From NCBI GenBank assembly GCA_012517355.1, contig JAAYVD010000154.1, positions 90,899 to 154,898 on the forward strand: 64,000 nt of DNA. The letters run 5' to 3'. Position numbers and translations under genes: made by a program. Positions 18,226 through 26,955 of this stretch are shown piece after piece. The DNA comes from Candidatus Rifleibacteriota bacterium. Its GTDB lineage: Bacteria; Muiribacteriota; Ozemobacteria; Ozemobacterales; Ozemobacteraceae. The notes below the pieces were generated by a model that was given only the letters and a program-made list of their open reading frames with translations, was not told the origin of the DNA and made no database searches. Numbering within the stretch: position 1 is the first letter of the stretch; each line of letters starts with the position of its first letter.

Positions 18226-19515
18226 TCACCGCAGGGAGGCCTTTTTTTCCAGCCCGCGATAGACCTTGAAAGCCTTGTAGGCCTCGCCCATGATGAAGAT
18301 GCTGCGCCGGATCTTCTCGGGCTCGTAGACCAGGGCCAGCCGCACCTCGTTGCGACCGCGGCCGGGGGTGAGATAGAAGCTTGCCGCGGGCGTCACCGCC
18401 ACGGTTTCACCACCGAGATTGAACCGCTCGAGCAGGAACATGGCATACTCGTTCACGTCTTCCAGGTCGGGGAACTGGATCATCAGGTAGAAAGCCCCAT
18501 CGGGCCGCGGGGCCACGACATGGGGAAGATATTCCTTGATGGCGATCATCGCCACGTCCAGCCGTTCCCGGTAGGTGTGGCGCAGGTTCCGCACATACTC
18601 CGCATCCGACAGGATCTGCTCGTAGGCCCGCGCCACCCCGTACTGGACGACATCCGACACGCTGGCCACCGTGTGGGCCACCACCTTGGCGATGTTGTCG
18701 ATGATCGGGGCCCGCCCCACGACGAAGCCGATCCGGGCCCCGCACAGCGAGAACGACTTGCTGGCCGAGTCGATGATGATGAACGAGTTCTTGAACTTTT
18801 CCATCAGGCCGGCCTCGAGCTGCACCTGCAGCAGGCTGGTCGATTCCTGGTCGCCGAGGATCATCTCCCGGTAGACCTCGTCGCCGATGATGTACAGATT
18901 GTGTTTGAGCGCCAGGCGCGCCAGCCGCGTCAACTCATCCTCGGACAGGATCTTGCCCGAGGGGTTGCTCGGGCTGTTGAACAGGATCCCACGGGTTTTC
19001 GGGGTGATGCTCTTTTCGATCTGGTCGTCGTCGGGCAGCACGAACCCCTGCTCGGCAAAGGTCGGGATCGCCTTCAGGACACCCCCCGCCACCGCCATGA
19101 ACCCGCTGTAGGGCGAAAAGAACGGCTCGACGCACAGGATCTCGTCGCCCGGGTCGAACAGCGCCAGAAAGGTGGAGGTCAGGGCATGCGAAGCGCCCAC
19201 CGTGACCAGCACGTTCTCCTTCTCGACCACCAGGTGCTTCACCTTCCGCTGGTCGAAATGGTGGTTCAGATACCGGGCGAACGTCTCGCGCAGGTAGGTC
19301 TCCCCGATGAACGGCGAATAGCAGATGTGGCCCTCACGGACCTTGGCCGTCAGGGCTTCCTGGAACCCGGAAATACAGGCGATGTCGGGCTGCCCCATGT
19401 TCAGCTCGTAGACGGTCTTCCCTTCCTGGGCCAGACGGCGGGCGATGCCCATCATCTTGCGGATCGACGAGGGAGCCAGTTGCTCGACACGCTTGGCAAA
19501 ACGGTGGCTGTCCAT
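18226..19515 (-). CDS. PLP-dependent class I/II aminotransferase
   Basis: It transfers amino groups between an amino acid and a keto acid; the substrate is not predictable, though the aspartate-aminotransferase-like subgroup fits. The 429-residue protein has the ELNMGQPD start, the YSPFIGETYLRE segment that caps the active site, NSPSNPSGK (Asn contacting PLP), the IGDEVYREM segment, and the PLP-binding lysine in SASKSFSLCGARIGF near residue 250. The C-terminal Arg that binds the substrate carboxylate lies in RNEVRLAL. GGAG precedes the ATG at 19515. The frame is open far upstream through a repeat-rich gap, but no conserved sequence lies there. Confidence 0.92.
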   Translation of the reverse strand: MDSHRFAKRVEQLAPSSIRKMMGIARRLAQEGKTVYELNMGQPDIACISGFQEALTAKVREGHICYSPFIGETYLRETFARYLNHHFDQRKVKHLVVEKENVLVTVGASHALTSTFLALFDPGDEILCVEPFFSPYSGFMAVAGGVLKAIPTFAEQGFVLPDDDQIEKSITPKTRGILFNSPSNPSGKILSEDELTRLARLALKHNLYIIGDEVYREMILGDQESTSLLQVQLEAGLMEKFKNSFIIIDSASKSFSLCGARIGFVVGRAPIIDNIAKVVAHTVASVSDVVQYGVARAYEQILSDAEYVRNLRHTYRERLDVAMIAIKEYLPHVVAPRPDGAFYLMIQFPDLEDVNEYAMFLLERFNLGGETVAVTPAASFYLTPGRGRNEVRLALVYEPEKIRRSIFIMGEAYKAFKVYRGLEKKASLR

Positions 19516-19548
19516 GAGAACTCCTTTCCTGACCGGTCCTTTTCCGGA

Positions 19549-19576
19549 AGTATACCTTCCCCGAGGGGAAATGCAA
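19549..19576 (-). promoter_or_regulatory. Promoter of the aminotransferase gene
   Basis: Minus strand TTGCAT (19576-19571), a 16-base spacer and TATACT (19554-19549). The same two hexamers at the same spacing precede the gene starting at 26,011. Confidence 0.65.
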
Positions 19577-19623
19577 CCCGGGTGGAACCCGAAAAACCCT
19601 GACCGGTTCAGGGGCCCGCCGGC

Positions 19624-19711
19624 CCGACCGACACGATGTCGGAAGGGCCCCTTCCCCGCCGCGGACGGCGGCGCGAAACGCGAGATTCGCGCACCGCAAA
19701 GGGGCCGACCG
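19624..19711 (+). repeat. Dispersed palindromic element, copy B
   Basis: It has the same core as copy A (19624-19642). The outer stem is GGCCCCTT/AAGGGGCC (19646-19653 with 19699-19706). The inner hairpins are CCGCCG/CGGCGG with a CGGA loop (19656-19671) and GCGCGAA/TTCGCGC (19671-19692). A related extra hairpin, GCGAAAC/GTTTCGC with a GAAT loop, follows at 19,748-19,765. The gap holding it contains no gene. Confidence 0.8.
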
Positions 19712-19949
19712 CCCGGAGATGGGAAGGGCCCTGGAGGCGCGGGGGGAGCGAAACGAATGTTTCGCGCATGGGGCAGGGACCCGGCTTTCCCGCGCGGGAA
19801 CATCCTGCCCGTGGTTGATTCCCACCGGCTGCCCGGAAACGGCCGCGGGAACTTGTGCTCCCATGCACGATCGCCGCGGGCCGGAGGACCGGCCGAAATG
19901 GTCCCGCCCCTCGAACGAGGGGCGGGACGGGGGGAGAGGGAGATGGAGG
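19712..19949. other. Hairpin-rich gap after the DUF4340 gene
   Basis: No gene is seen. The stretch is packed with inverted repeats: GCGAAAC/GTTTCGC at 19,748-19,765, a TTCCCGCGCGGGAA palindrome near 19,790, and a perfect 13-pair stem with a two-base loop at 19,901-19,928. The last may end transcription of the minus-strand operon that stops at 19,950, although no T run follows it. Confidence 0.55.
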
Positions 19950-21605
19950 TCAGTTCGGAGAACTGCTGGATGTCGCCAGCGCCGGAGCGGGTGCCACTGG
20001 ATGGGCCGGGGTTTCGCGAGCGGCCGCTGGCGCGGCACCGGGTGCCGCCGAGCCAGCCGCCGGGGATGGGGCAGCCGGAGCTCCCGGCGGGGTGCCCGAA
20101 GCGGAGGGGGCCGCCGACGGCGAGGGTGCCGCGGAGGGAGCCGGGGACGGGATCGGAGAAGGATTCGGAGACGGAACGGGAGAGGACTCCGGCACCGGGC
20201 CGGGGGTCACCGTTCCCTTGGGGGCCACCGAAACGGGATCGGAACCCGTCACGGGCGCCGCCGGGGTGGGAACGGGTTTCGGGGTGACCAGATCGACGAG
20301 GGTCTTGAACGCATCGAAGGTCTGGATGGGCACCAAAAAGACCTCCTTTTCCCCGTCGAGCACGATGGCGATCTCGGTGCCGTTGCCCTTGCCGAAATAC
20401 ACCTTGCGGGAGACGGAGGCCGTCTGCAGTTCCATCCACGGACACCCGTTGAGGTCGGCCAACCCCTCCTCACCGCGGCTTTCCCAGGGCAGGAAGGTCT
20501 TCACGTGGTTGGTGAGGTAGGCCTGGGCGAGGGCCTTCACCCGGCCGGCCTCGAGCTTCTGCTCGCCACAATGCCAGGAATCGCTCGCCGGCTCCAGACG
20601 GAAGGTGCTGGTGCCGGACTGCAGAACCACGCCGGTCAGCGCGTTCTCGTCCAGCCGGGGCAATTCCTTCGCCCGCAGCTTGTTCAGGTCCTTCCGCAAC
20701 AGGTCGAGGGCGGTCCCGGTCACGGCGAACACGGCCGGCCCGTCGGCCCGTTTGACATACACCTCACTTCCCTCGCTGCGGCCGGCGATCAGCTCGAAGC
20801 TGCCACTGGCCCCCTGCAGGACCACGCGGAAAGAGGGCTTGCCGAACCCGTAGTCGTCCTTCTCCGGAGCGGTTTCGCTGACGAACCGGCTGACCTTGAG
20901 GGTGCGAACCCCCGTGACCAGCCCCGCCGCCTCGATCGCATCGGCGGGCAGGGTGCGGGGCGCCGTGATCGACCAGTCGATGCCCTTCCCCCGGGCCAGG
21001 GTGACGCTCTCGCTCCCGAGGAAAACCGCCACCGAGGCGATGTCGTCGAAACTCTCCTCGAAGATCAGCTTGGAGCGCAGGTCGTTCTCGCCCTTGCGGA
21101 AAGCGGCCGTCACGAACGAGGGCACCAGGTAGACCGCCGGGTCCCCTTCCTTCTGGAAGTAGACCGACCCCCCCACCGGCGAGGGGTCGCCGAGAATGAA
21201 CGACAGGGGGCCGGTGGCGGTCTCCAGGGTCAGGCGGGGCGAGCCGCTGCCGATGCCGAACGCGGCGGTGTCGGTGGCGGCGGCGATGATGGTGAACTCC
21301 GACTTCAGGTCCTCGAAGGACCGGAGCACCCCGTTGATCTCCTCCTCGTCGGCTGGCAGGGCGCGGGGGGCGGTCAGCCGGAACTTCGAACTGCCGGCTT
21401 CGGGGCGGTTCTCGATGCGGAGGTCGGGCTGCCCGGGCGTCTTCCAGACCGCGGCCCGCACGTCGGCCGCGGTCACCCGGGCCATCTGGACGGGCCGGTC
21501 CTTGCCCGGCTCGATCTTTTCCTCGACCTCGTACTTGTTGGCGTAGATCAGCAGCAGGACAAAGATCAGGACGACGATGGCGGTAGGGAATGCGCGTTTT
21601 TTCAT
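19950..21605 (-). CDS. DUF4340 membrane-anchored protein of a Gld-type ABC operon
   Basis: DUF4340 proteins are encoded next to GldG-like ABC components and have no settled function. The 551-residue protein has one N-terminal membrane anchor (MKKRAFPTAIVVLIFVLLLI). Repeated beta-rich modules follow to about residue 430, each containing a phrase like PRALPADEEEINGVL or PRTLPADAIEAAGLV. The last 110 residues are a Pro/Ala/Ser tail of low complexity with PSPNPSPIPSPAP-type runs. GGAGGG lies seven bases before the ATG at 21605, two bases from the preceding stop, so it is the last gene of the operon. Confidence 0.82.
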   Translation of the reverse strand: MKKRAFPTAIVVLIFVLLLIYANKYEVEEKIEPGKDRPVQMARVTAADVRAAVWKTPGQPDLRIENRPEAGSSKFRLTAPRALPADEEEINGVLRSFEDLKSEFTIIAAATDTAAFGIGSGSPRLTLETATGPLSFILGDPSPVGGSVYFQKEGDPAVYLVPSFVTAAFRKGENDLRSKLIFEESFDDIASVAVFLGSESVTLARGKGIDWSITAPRTLPADAIEAAGLVTGVRTLKVSRFVSETAPEKDDYGFGKPSFRVVLQGASGSFELIAGRSEGSEVYVKRADGPAVFAVTGTALDLLRKDLNKLRAKELPRLDENALTGVVLQSGTSTFRLEPASDSWHCGEQKLEAGRVKALAQAYLTNHVKTFLPWESRGEEGLADLNGCPWMELQTASVSRKVYFGKGNGTEIAIVLDGEKEVFLVPIQTFDAFKTLVDLVTPKPVPTPAAPVTGSDPVSVAPKGTVTPGPVPESSPVPSPNPSPIPSPAPSAAPSPSAAPSASGTPPGAPAAPSPAAGSAAPGAAPAAARETPAHPVAPAPALATSSSSPN

Positions 21606-21607
21606 GG

Positions 21608-23206
21608 CTACACCCTCCGGCGGGACCACCAGACCCCGCCTCCGATCAGCAGCACCAGCAGCGGGGCGACGACGACGCACAGGATGAGGATCCGGTTGGC
21701 GGCATCGGCATCGAGCACGACCGGGCTGAAATCGACCGACTTGGGCCGGATCGAGATCATCTCTTCCTCGCCGGCCAGCCAGTTGAACGTGTTCATCAGC
21801 AGGTCGGCGTTGCCCTGCACCTGCAGCAGCATGTTGCTGGCGAAGTCCGAATCGCCGAAGAAGACCGCCCGCGACCCGCTGGCCGGGCCGGTGCCTTCCA
21901 CGGCCACGCCGAGGTTCAGCGGGCCCCGCACGTCGGTCTGCGGGTTGAACTGGATGGAGCCCGCCATCACCTCGTCCATGTTCCGCTTGCCGTAGACCAC
22001 CTCCGGCGACTTCAGGAAGGGCACGGCATTCCAGCCCTCCTTCTTCTCGACCGTCAGCCCCCGGGCCATCTGCATGAGCACCCCGGAGTTCCGCTCCATC
22101 TGTTCCTGGACGATACGGTGGAAGGAGTATTCGGGCACCACCATGGCCATGTTGTTGGCCGGCGACCGCGGGTTGATCAAGATCTCGGCGTTGAACAGGA
22201 TGCCGTAGGTCTGCGTCAGGAAGGAGGCCAGTTCGGGAGCCTTGGTGTCGGGGTCGAAGGCCACCAGCAGCTGCCCTTTCCGCTTTTCCACGAACTCGCG
22301 CAGGACCTCGATCTCGCTGGGGTGGAAGGACTGTTTCGGCGAGATGATGGCCAGCACCTGGGTTTCTGAGGCGATGCCCTCGGTCAGGGCGACCTCCGAC
22401 ACGTCGAAGTTCTCCTTGACCAGGTATTGCTGCACCCCGGCGAACCCCTGGGCGGTGAAGGCGGTGAGCCCCGGTTCCCCGTGCCCCTTGACGAACTGGA
22501 TGCGCCGCTTGGCCCCGCGGGTGACGTTGTCGACCGCCGAGGTCAGGGCCTGTTCCCCCTGGAATTTCGGGGCTCCCGGCTGCGGCAGGTAGGGATTGGG
22601 CTTGATGAAGATCTCGTGTTCGAAGATGTCCTTGCGGCTTGCCTCGCACTGCACGATCACCGTGCCCAGGGCGTTGACGTTCATCGCCTTGGTGGTGATC
22701 GGGTCGCGCCTCGGATCGACCATCCGGTAGCTGAAGCGGTCGGACTGCCGCCGGTACTCCTTCAGAAGGTCTTCGATCATGCTGGTCTCGACGGCGCCGG
22801 TCGGGTAGAAGGCGGTCACCTTGACGTCCTTGGTCAGGCCGCGCAGCACCTTGATGGTCTTGTCGGAGATCGAGAACAGCTGGTCACGGGTGAAGTCGTA
22901 GCGGAAGTTGCGACGGTGGGAGATGTGGGTCAGCAGCACGCCGATGCCGATGATGGCCAGCACCATCACCACGTCGTTGACCCACAGAAGGGTCTTGCGG
23001 CTGGCGAACACGTCACGCAGCAGGCCGGGCGAGAGCACGAAGGCCACGATCGCCAGCGCGCCGCCCGCGCCCAGGATGTACCAGGCGATGGTCTCCTTGC
23101 TCGGATACATCAGGTACCACAGGCCGGCGGACACCACGCCCACCAGCCCCGCCACCAGCAGCAATACGGGAAAAATGGAAGAGCGGTCGGTTCGTTTTGA
23201 CGTCAT
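21608..23206 (-). CDS. GldG-like ABC transporter auxiliary component
   Basis: The 532-residue protein has three N-terminal membrane spans (about residues 12-30, 40-60, 78-98), a large extracytoplasmic domain starting RRNFRYDFTRDQLFSIS, and a final span (about residues 505-525) ending in a basic tail. The segment DLTRxxxFSLSxxT with the following VKVTAFYPTGA is typical of the GldG/IFT52-like family encoded with ABC-2 permeases. In Bacteroidota GldG belongs to the gliding machinery; outside that group the role is unknown. Its start is four bases from the end of the permease gene, so it is translated as part of the same operon. Confidence 0.85.
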   Translation of the reverse strand: MTSKRTDRSSIFPVLLLVAGLVGVVSAGLWYLMYPSKETIAWYILGAGGALAIVAFVLSPGLLRDVFASRKTLLWVNDVVMVLAIIGIGVLLTHISHRRNFRYDFTRDQLFSISDKTIKVLRGLTKDVKVTAFYPTGAVETSMIEDLLKEYRRQSDRFSYRMVDPRRDPITTKAMNVNALGTVIVQCEASRKDIFEHEIFIKPNPYLPQPGAPKFQGEQALTSAVDNVTRGAKRRIQFVKGHGEPGLTAFTAQGFAGVQQYLVKENFDVSEVALTEGIASETQVLAIISPKQSFHPSEIEVLREFVEKRKGQLLVAFDPDTKAPELASFLTQTYGILFNAEILINPRSPANNMAMVVPEYSFHRIVQEQMERNSGVLMQMARGLTVEKKEGWNAVPFLKSPEVVYGKRNMDEVMAGSIQFNPQTDVRGPLNLGVAVEGTGPASGSRAVFFGDSDFASNMLLQVQGNADLLMNTFNWLAGEEEMISIRPKSVDFSPVVLDADAANRILILCVVVAPLLVLLIGGGVWWSRRRV

Positions 23207-23209
23207 GGC

Positions 23210-23920
23210 TTATCTCCAGCGGTCGGATTCCAGCACCCGGGTGGCGATGAACAGCCAGGTGATCGTGAAAATGAGGAAGAAGACCACATTTCCCGAGTCG
23301 ACCATGCCTTTCAGGAACTCCTGATACCGTTCGAACAGCGACAGGCGCGACATGACCTCGCCCAGGGTGTTGTCCAGGACGAGTTTCGCCCAGCCGAAGA
23401 TCCAGAACAACAGCAGGCCCCCGAACGTGATCATGGCCGAGATGACCTGGTTCTCGGTGACCGAACTGGCGAACATCCCGAACGCGATGAACGCCGCCCC
23501 CAGCAGGATCAGTCCGATATACCCGCTGATGATCGGGCCCCAGTCGAGGTTCTGCGCATACGCGTGCAGGATGGCGGGATACTGGAGGGTCAGGCCGATC
23601 AGGATGAGATACAGCAGGAAGCAGGCCAGGAACTTCCCGATGACGATTTCCACCGGTGAGATCGGCGAGGTGAGCAGCAGTTCGATGGTGTTGCTCCGCC
23701 GCTCCTCGCTGACCAGGCGCATGGTGAGCACCGGCGAGGCCAGCAGCAGGATGAAAGCCGCGTTGTACAGCAGCGGTTCGAGGTTGGCGACCTTGCTCGA
23801 CACCAACACGATCCAGAACAGGTAACCCACGATCAGCAGGAAGGACCCGAACACGATGTAGGCTGCCGGCGAATAGAAGTAGGTCTGCAGTTCCTTGCGC
23901 AGGATGGCCAGGATCTTCAT
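23210..23920 (-). CDS. ABC-2 type permease, GldF-like
   Basis: It is the membrane subunit of an ABC exporter of unknown substrate. The 236-residue protein starts MKILAILRKELQTYF, a typical ABC-2 opening, and has six hydrophobic spans. The cytoplasmic motif RLVSEERRSNTIELLLTSP between spans two and three is the hallmark of the NosY/GldF permease group and contacts the ATPase. The ATG at 23920 overlaps the TGA of the ATPase gene by four bases, so the two are coupled. Start choice rests on that overlap and the conserved N-terminus. Confidence 0.9.
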   Translation of the reverse strand: MKILAILRKELQTYFYSPAAYIVFGSFLLIVGYLFWIVLVSSKVANLEPLLYNAAFILLLASPVLTMRLVSEERRSNTIELLLTSPISPVEIVIGKFLACFLLYLILIGLTLQYPAILHAYAQNLDWGPIISGYIGLILLGAAFIAFGMFASSVTENQVISAMITFGGLLLFWIFGWAKLVLDNTLGEVMSRLSLFERYQEFLKGMVDSGNVVFFLIFTITWLFIATRVLESDRWR

Positions 23921-24876
23921 GCCGCCACCTCCTTCTCCGACGCCCCATTCTCCTCGGAACGGGTCAGGCGCAGGAAGACCTCCTCGAGCGAGGCCCGCGC
24001 CGGCGTGATCTCGACGAACACGTGGCCCTTGGCCACCACCGCCTGGAACACCTTCTCGTAGCCGCCCTCGGGGGGCAGGCACAGGTCGAAGTGGACCAGG
24101 TCGCCCTTCACCGTCTCGTGCTCGATGCGGGCCCCGGGCACCCCCTCGATGGCGTTCTTCCAGTCGAGGCCGACCGGCTTCAGGCCGATCTTGTAGCGGG
24201 TCGTCTGGCCGCCCTTGCCCTCGAGGTTCTCGACCGTGTCGACCGCCACGATCCGACCCTCGTTGATGATCACGACCCGCTTGCAGGTCATGCTCACCTC
24301 CGGCAGGATGTGCGTCGACAGGATGATGGTGTGGTCGGCCGCCAGGTCCTGGATCAGGCCGCGGATCTCGATGATCTGGTTGGGGTCGAGCCCGACCGTC
24401 GGCTCGTCGAGGATCAGCACCTCGGGGTCGTGCAGCAGGGCCTGGGCCAGCCCCACCCGTTGCCGGAAGCCCTTCGACAGGGTCCCGATCACCCGATCGA
24501 GATGGTCGCCCAGAGCGGTGCGGACCACCACCTGGTCGAGGCGCGCCCGTTGTTTCGACGACGGCACCTCGCGGATGTCGGCGATGAACTTCAGGTACGA
24601 CTTCACCGTCATCTCCGGGTACAGCGGCGGGGTCTCGGGCAGGTAGCCGAGACGACGGCGCACCTCGATCGAATCCTCGAACACGTCGTACCCGGCCACC
24701 GTGGCCCGGCCCGACGTGGCCGGCAGGAAACAGGTCAGGATGCGCATGGCCGTGGTCTTGCCGGCGCCGTTGGGGCCGAGAAGACCCAGCACCTCCCCTT
24801 TCGCCACCGAAAAGGAGATTCCGTCCAGAGCCCGGAAGTTCCCGTAATACTTGGTGACGTTTTGCAGTTCGATCAC
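23917..24876 (-). CDS. ABC transporter ATP-binding protein, GldA-like
   Basis: It powers the exporter formed with the permease encoded next. The 319-residue protein has Walker A (GPNGAGKT, about residue 38), the Q-loop region (YLPETPPLYPEM), the signature LSKGFRQRVGLAQAL, Walker B with LILDEPTVGLDP, and the H-loop STHILPE. A C-terminal domain of about 90 residues follows, common in GldA-type subunits. The start is a GTG at 24876 with AGGAGG eight bases ahead; the ORF runs further upstream only as noncoding sequence. It is the first gene of a four-gene operon. Confidence 0.92.
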   Translation of the reverse strand: MIELQNVTKYYGNFRALDGISFSVAKGEVLGLLGPNGAGKTTAMRILTCFLPATSGRATVAGYDVFEDSIEVRRRLGYLPETPPLYPEMTVKSYLKFIADIREVPSSKQRARLDQVVVRTALGDHLDRVIGTLSKGFRQRVGLAQALLHDPEVLILDEPTVGLDPNQIIEIRGLIQDLAADHTIILSTHILPEVSMTCKRVVIINEGRIVAVDTVENLEGKGGQTTRYKIGLKPVGLDWKNAIEGVPGARIEHETVKGDLVHFDLCLPPEGGYEKVFQAVVAKGHVFVEITPARASLEEVFLRLTRSEENGASEKEVAA

Positions 24877-25252
24877 GCTTTCTACCTCCTGGACAAGGGT
24901 GATGGATGGGAGACCATCGCCGCCATTTGACCGGCGATGGGAAAAAAGGTTCCAGGAATTTTTCGCCCCGGCCACCCCGGGCCGGGGAGATCAGACCCCT
25001 TGATGGACGGCCGCCCTCCAGGGTGCACCTGGGCGGCTCCTTCCCGGGCGTCCCGGCTGGTCGTCTTCCGAGGAAGATTCCAACGGGGGATGGACCGGCC
25101 GGCCCAAGCGAAGCGAAAGGGGGAACGGACCATGGTTCGGACGACGAAGGCGGCAGACGGCTGATTGCTCCTCGTCCCCATTCGCGCCCATCCCGCGGAT
25201 GGGCGACGGCCCGTTTCTCACCGGGGACTCCACGGACAACGCGGACAACGGA
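24877..25252. other. Gap between the ABC operon and the 25,253 gene
   Basis: No gene is supported. It holds an imperfect long palindrome around 25,009-25,037 (GCCGCCC...GGGCGGC, with a nested GGTGCACC) and a perfect eight-pair hairpin GCCCATCC/GGATGGGC at 25,186-25,204 with no T run. The first lies in the likely leader region of the ABC operon; the second follows the stop of the 25,253 gene and may end it. Confidence 0.45.
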
Positions 25253-26011
25253 TCAGACCTCCAGGCGGTCGGCGATGTCCGCCAACTGTTCGATGACGGT
25301 CAGGTATTTCTCGTAGAACTTGAGCAGGTTGTACTTGTCGGAAATGCGCAGCAGGCCCATCTTGTGGCGCAGGCTGTCGGTCAGGATGCCGGTCTCGAGC
25401 TTGAACTGCTCCTCGGCGACGGCCACCACCACGTCCTTGCGGATCGACGGGGTCTTCCCCTGCAGGAACAACAGCCCCCGCAGCAGCGGGATCAGGCTGT
25501 TGAACGACCGGGCGACCATATCCTCGAAGGAGCGGAGCGATTCGCCCGAGGCGATGAACTCGGTCCGGGCTTCGGTGACCTTGGTCCGCAGCATCTGCTC
25601 GACCTGCAGCCGCAGATGGGATTTCGCGATGACCAGGTCCTTGAAAGGGTCGGGGCCCTGGATGACCCGGTGATTGTCCCGGATCTCCATGAACAGGAGC
25701 GGGAAGGCGTCGAGCGACCGCTCGAGGTCTTGCAGGGTGAAGATGGCCGGCGCGGCGAACCCCCTGGTCATCCACTTCTCCATGGGCACCGAAATGACCT
25801 TCAGGTGGGGAACCGTGACGGTCTTGAACAGCAGGAGCATGTTGATGTTGGAGCGCCCGTAGACGTAATCCCCCGAAGCTGCGCTGCCGTAGCAGGCCAC
25901 GGTCTGGAGTTCCTCTCCCAGCAACCGGACCATATCCTGCGCAAAGGGATCGAACACCGTCTCCGGATTCTGCGGCACGTTCCGGATCTTCAACAGCAGA
26001 GCTTCGAACAT
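25253..26011 (-). CDS. Nucleotidyltransferase-fold protein with substituted metal-binding residues
   Basis: The 252-residue protein contains a pol-beta-type nucleotidyltransferase signature near residue 40: GSAASGDYVYGRSNINMLLLF. In active members the SNIN part reads SDxDL, where both Asp bind the catalytic metal. Here both are Asn, so catalysis is doubtful. The C-terminal half (about residues 130-250) is helical, reminiscent of the HEPN-like domains that accompany such folds. AGGAGGAG precedes the ATG at 26011. A promoter with the same boxes as the aminotransferase gene lies upstream. It stands alone between divergent and tandem neighbours, so context gives no function. Confidence 0.7.
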   Translation of the reverse strand: MFEALLLKIRNVPQNPETVFDPFAQDMVRLLGEELQTVACYGSAASGDYVYGRSNINMLLLFKTVTVPHLKVISVPMEKWMTRGFAAPAIFTLQDLERSLDAFPLLFMEIRDNHRVIQGPDPFKDLVIAKSHLRLQVEQMLRTKVTEARTEFIASGESLRSFEDMVARSFNSLIPLLRGLLFLQGKTPSIRKDVVVAVAEEQFKLETGILTDSLRHKMGLLRISDKYNLLKFYEKYLTVIEQLADIADRLEV

Positions 26012-26053
26012 CGGCGTCTCCTCCTCTGATTCGTCCGTCTCTTCAACGGCCGA

Positions 26054-26081
26054 AGTATACCAGATGGGGGAAGGAATGCAA
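26054..26081 (-). promoter_or_regulatory. Promoter of the 26,011 gene
   Basis: Minus strand TTGCAT (26081-26076), a 16-base spacer and TATACT (26059-26054) preceded by TGG, an extended -10. Confidence 0.7.
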
Positions 26082-26116
26082 CGACCCGATGCCCACCTCT
26101 CTTCTTGGCTTTCCTC

Positions 26117-26145
26117 TTGTGGCGGCCGCCCGAATCTGGGATAAT
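26117..26145 (+). promoter_or_regulatory. Promoter of the glycosyltransferase pair
   Basis: TTGTGG (26117-26122), a 17-base spacer and GATAAT (26140-26145) with a TGG extended -10. It is back to back with the 26,011 promoter. Confidence 0.6.
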
Positions 26146-26178
26146 CTCCCCGCCTGAAACCTTTGCCAGGGGTACCGG

Positions 26179-26955
26179 ATGCCGACCATCGGGTTTTCAC
26201 TCATCGCCCACAACGAGGAACGCCAGATCGCCGAGGCGCTCCGGTCGGTCGCCTGGGCCGACCAGACCGTGGTCATCGACTGCGATTCCACCGACCGCAC
26301 CGGGGCGATCGTCCGCGAATTCCCGCACGTAACCCTCTTCCGACGACCAAACAACCCCAACCTCAACGTCAACAAGACCTTCGGGATCGACCAGCTCACC
26401 ACCGACTGGATCTTCTACCTCGACCCCGACGAGCGCATTCCCGACGCCCTGGCCGACGAACTGCGCCGCACCCTCCCCGACACCCCGCACGCCGCCTTCC
26501 GCCTGCCCCGCCGCAACTTCTTCTTCGGCCGGTGGCTGGCCCACGGCGGGCAATACCCCGACCTCCAGGTGCGCCTCTTCCGCCGCGGCCAGGCCAGGTT
26601 CCCCAACCGGCACGTCCACGAGAGCCTCGAGGTCGATGGGTCGGTCGGCCGCCTCACCGAGCCGTTCGACCACCACCCCTACCCCACCCTCGACGACTAC
26701 CTGCGCAAGATGAACTTCTATACCGGCTTCCAGGCCGACTTCTGGCGTCAGGAGGGCCGCCGGCCCGGTTGGCTCGACGCCGCCCGCTTCCTCGCGTTGC
26801 GGCCGCTCAGCCGCTTCCTGCGCCGCTATCTGCTGAAAGGCGGCTGCCGCGACGGCTGGCCGGGATACGTCGCCGCCCTCGGCGATGCCTTCCAGACCGC
26901 CATCAGCTACGCCAAGTTCCTCGAGCGCCCCGACCGCCCCGACCGCCCGGCATGA
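26179..26955 (+). CDS. Family 2 glycosyltransferase, WaaE/KdtX-like
   Basis: These enzymes add a glucose-type residue to the inner core of lipopolysaccharide. The 258-residue protein starts with the GT-A motif SLIAHNEERQIAEAL. The nucleotide-binding DCDSTDRT (about residue 38) and metal-binding DPDERI (about residue 86) follow, then the acceptor-side segment RFPNRHVHESLEV, characteristic of this subfamily. There is no membrane span, but the C-terminal basic and hydrophobic helices may associate with the membrane. Its stop overlaps the next start by four bases, so both sugars are probably added in one pathway. Confidence 0.85.
   Translation: MPTIGFSLIAHNEERQIAEALRSVAWADQTVVIDCDSTDRTGAIVREFPHVTLFRRPNNPNLNVNKTFGIDQLTTDWIFYLDPDERIPDALADELRRTLPDTPHAAFRLPRRNFFFGRWLAHGGQYPDLQVRLFRRGQARFPNRHVHESLEVDGSVGRLTEPFDHHPYPTLDDYLRKMNFYTGFQADFWRQEGRRPGWLDAARFLALRPLSRFLRRYLLKGGCRDGWPGYVAALGDAFQTAISYAKFLERPDRPDRPA

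Noticed and set aside
19516..20445. N-terminal extension of the aminotransferase through the repeat-rich gap
   Set aside because: The extension crosses palindromic repeats, overlaps the DUF4340 gene and has no similarity; promoter and ribosome-binding site fit the start at 19,515.
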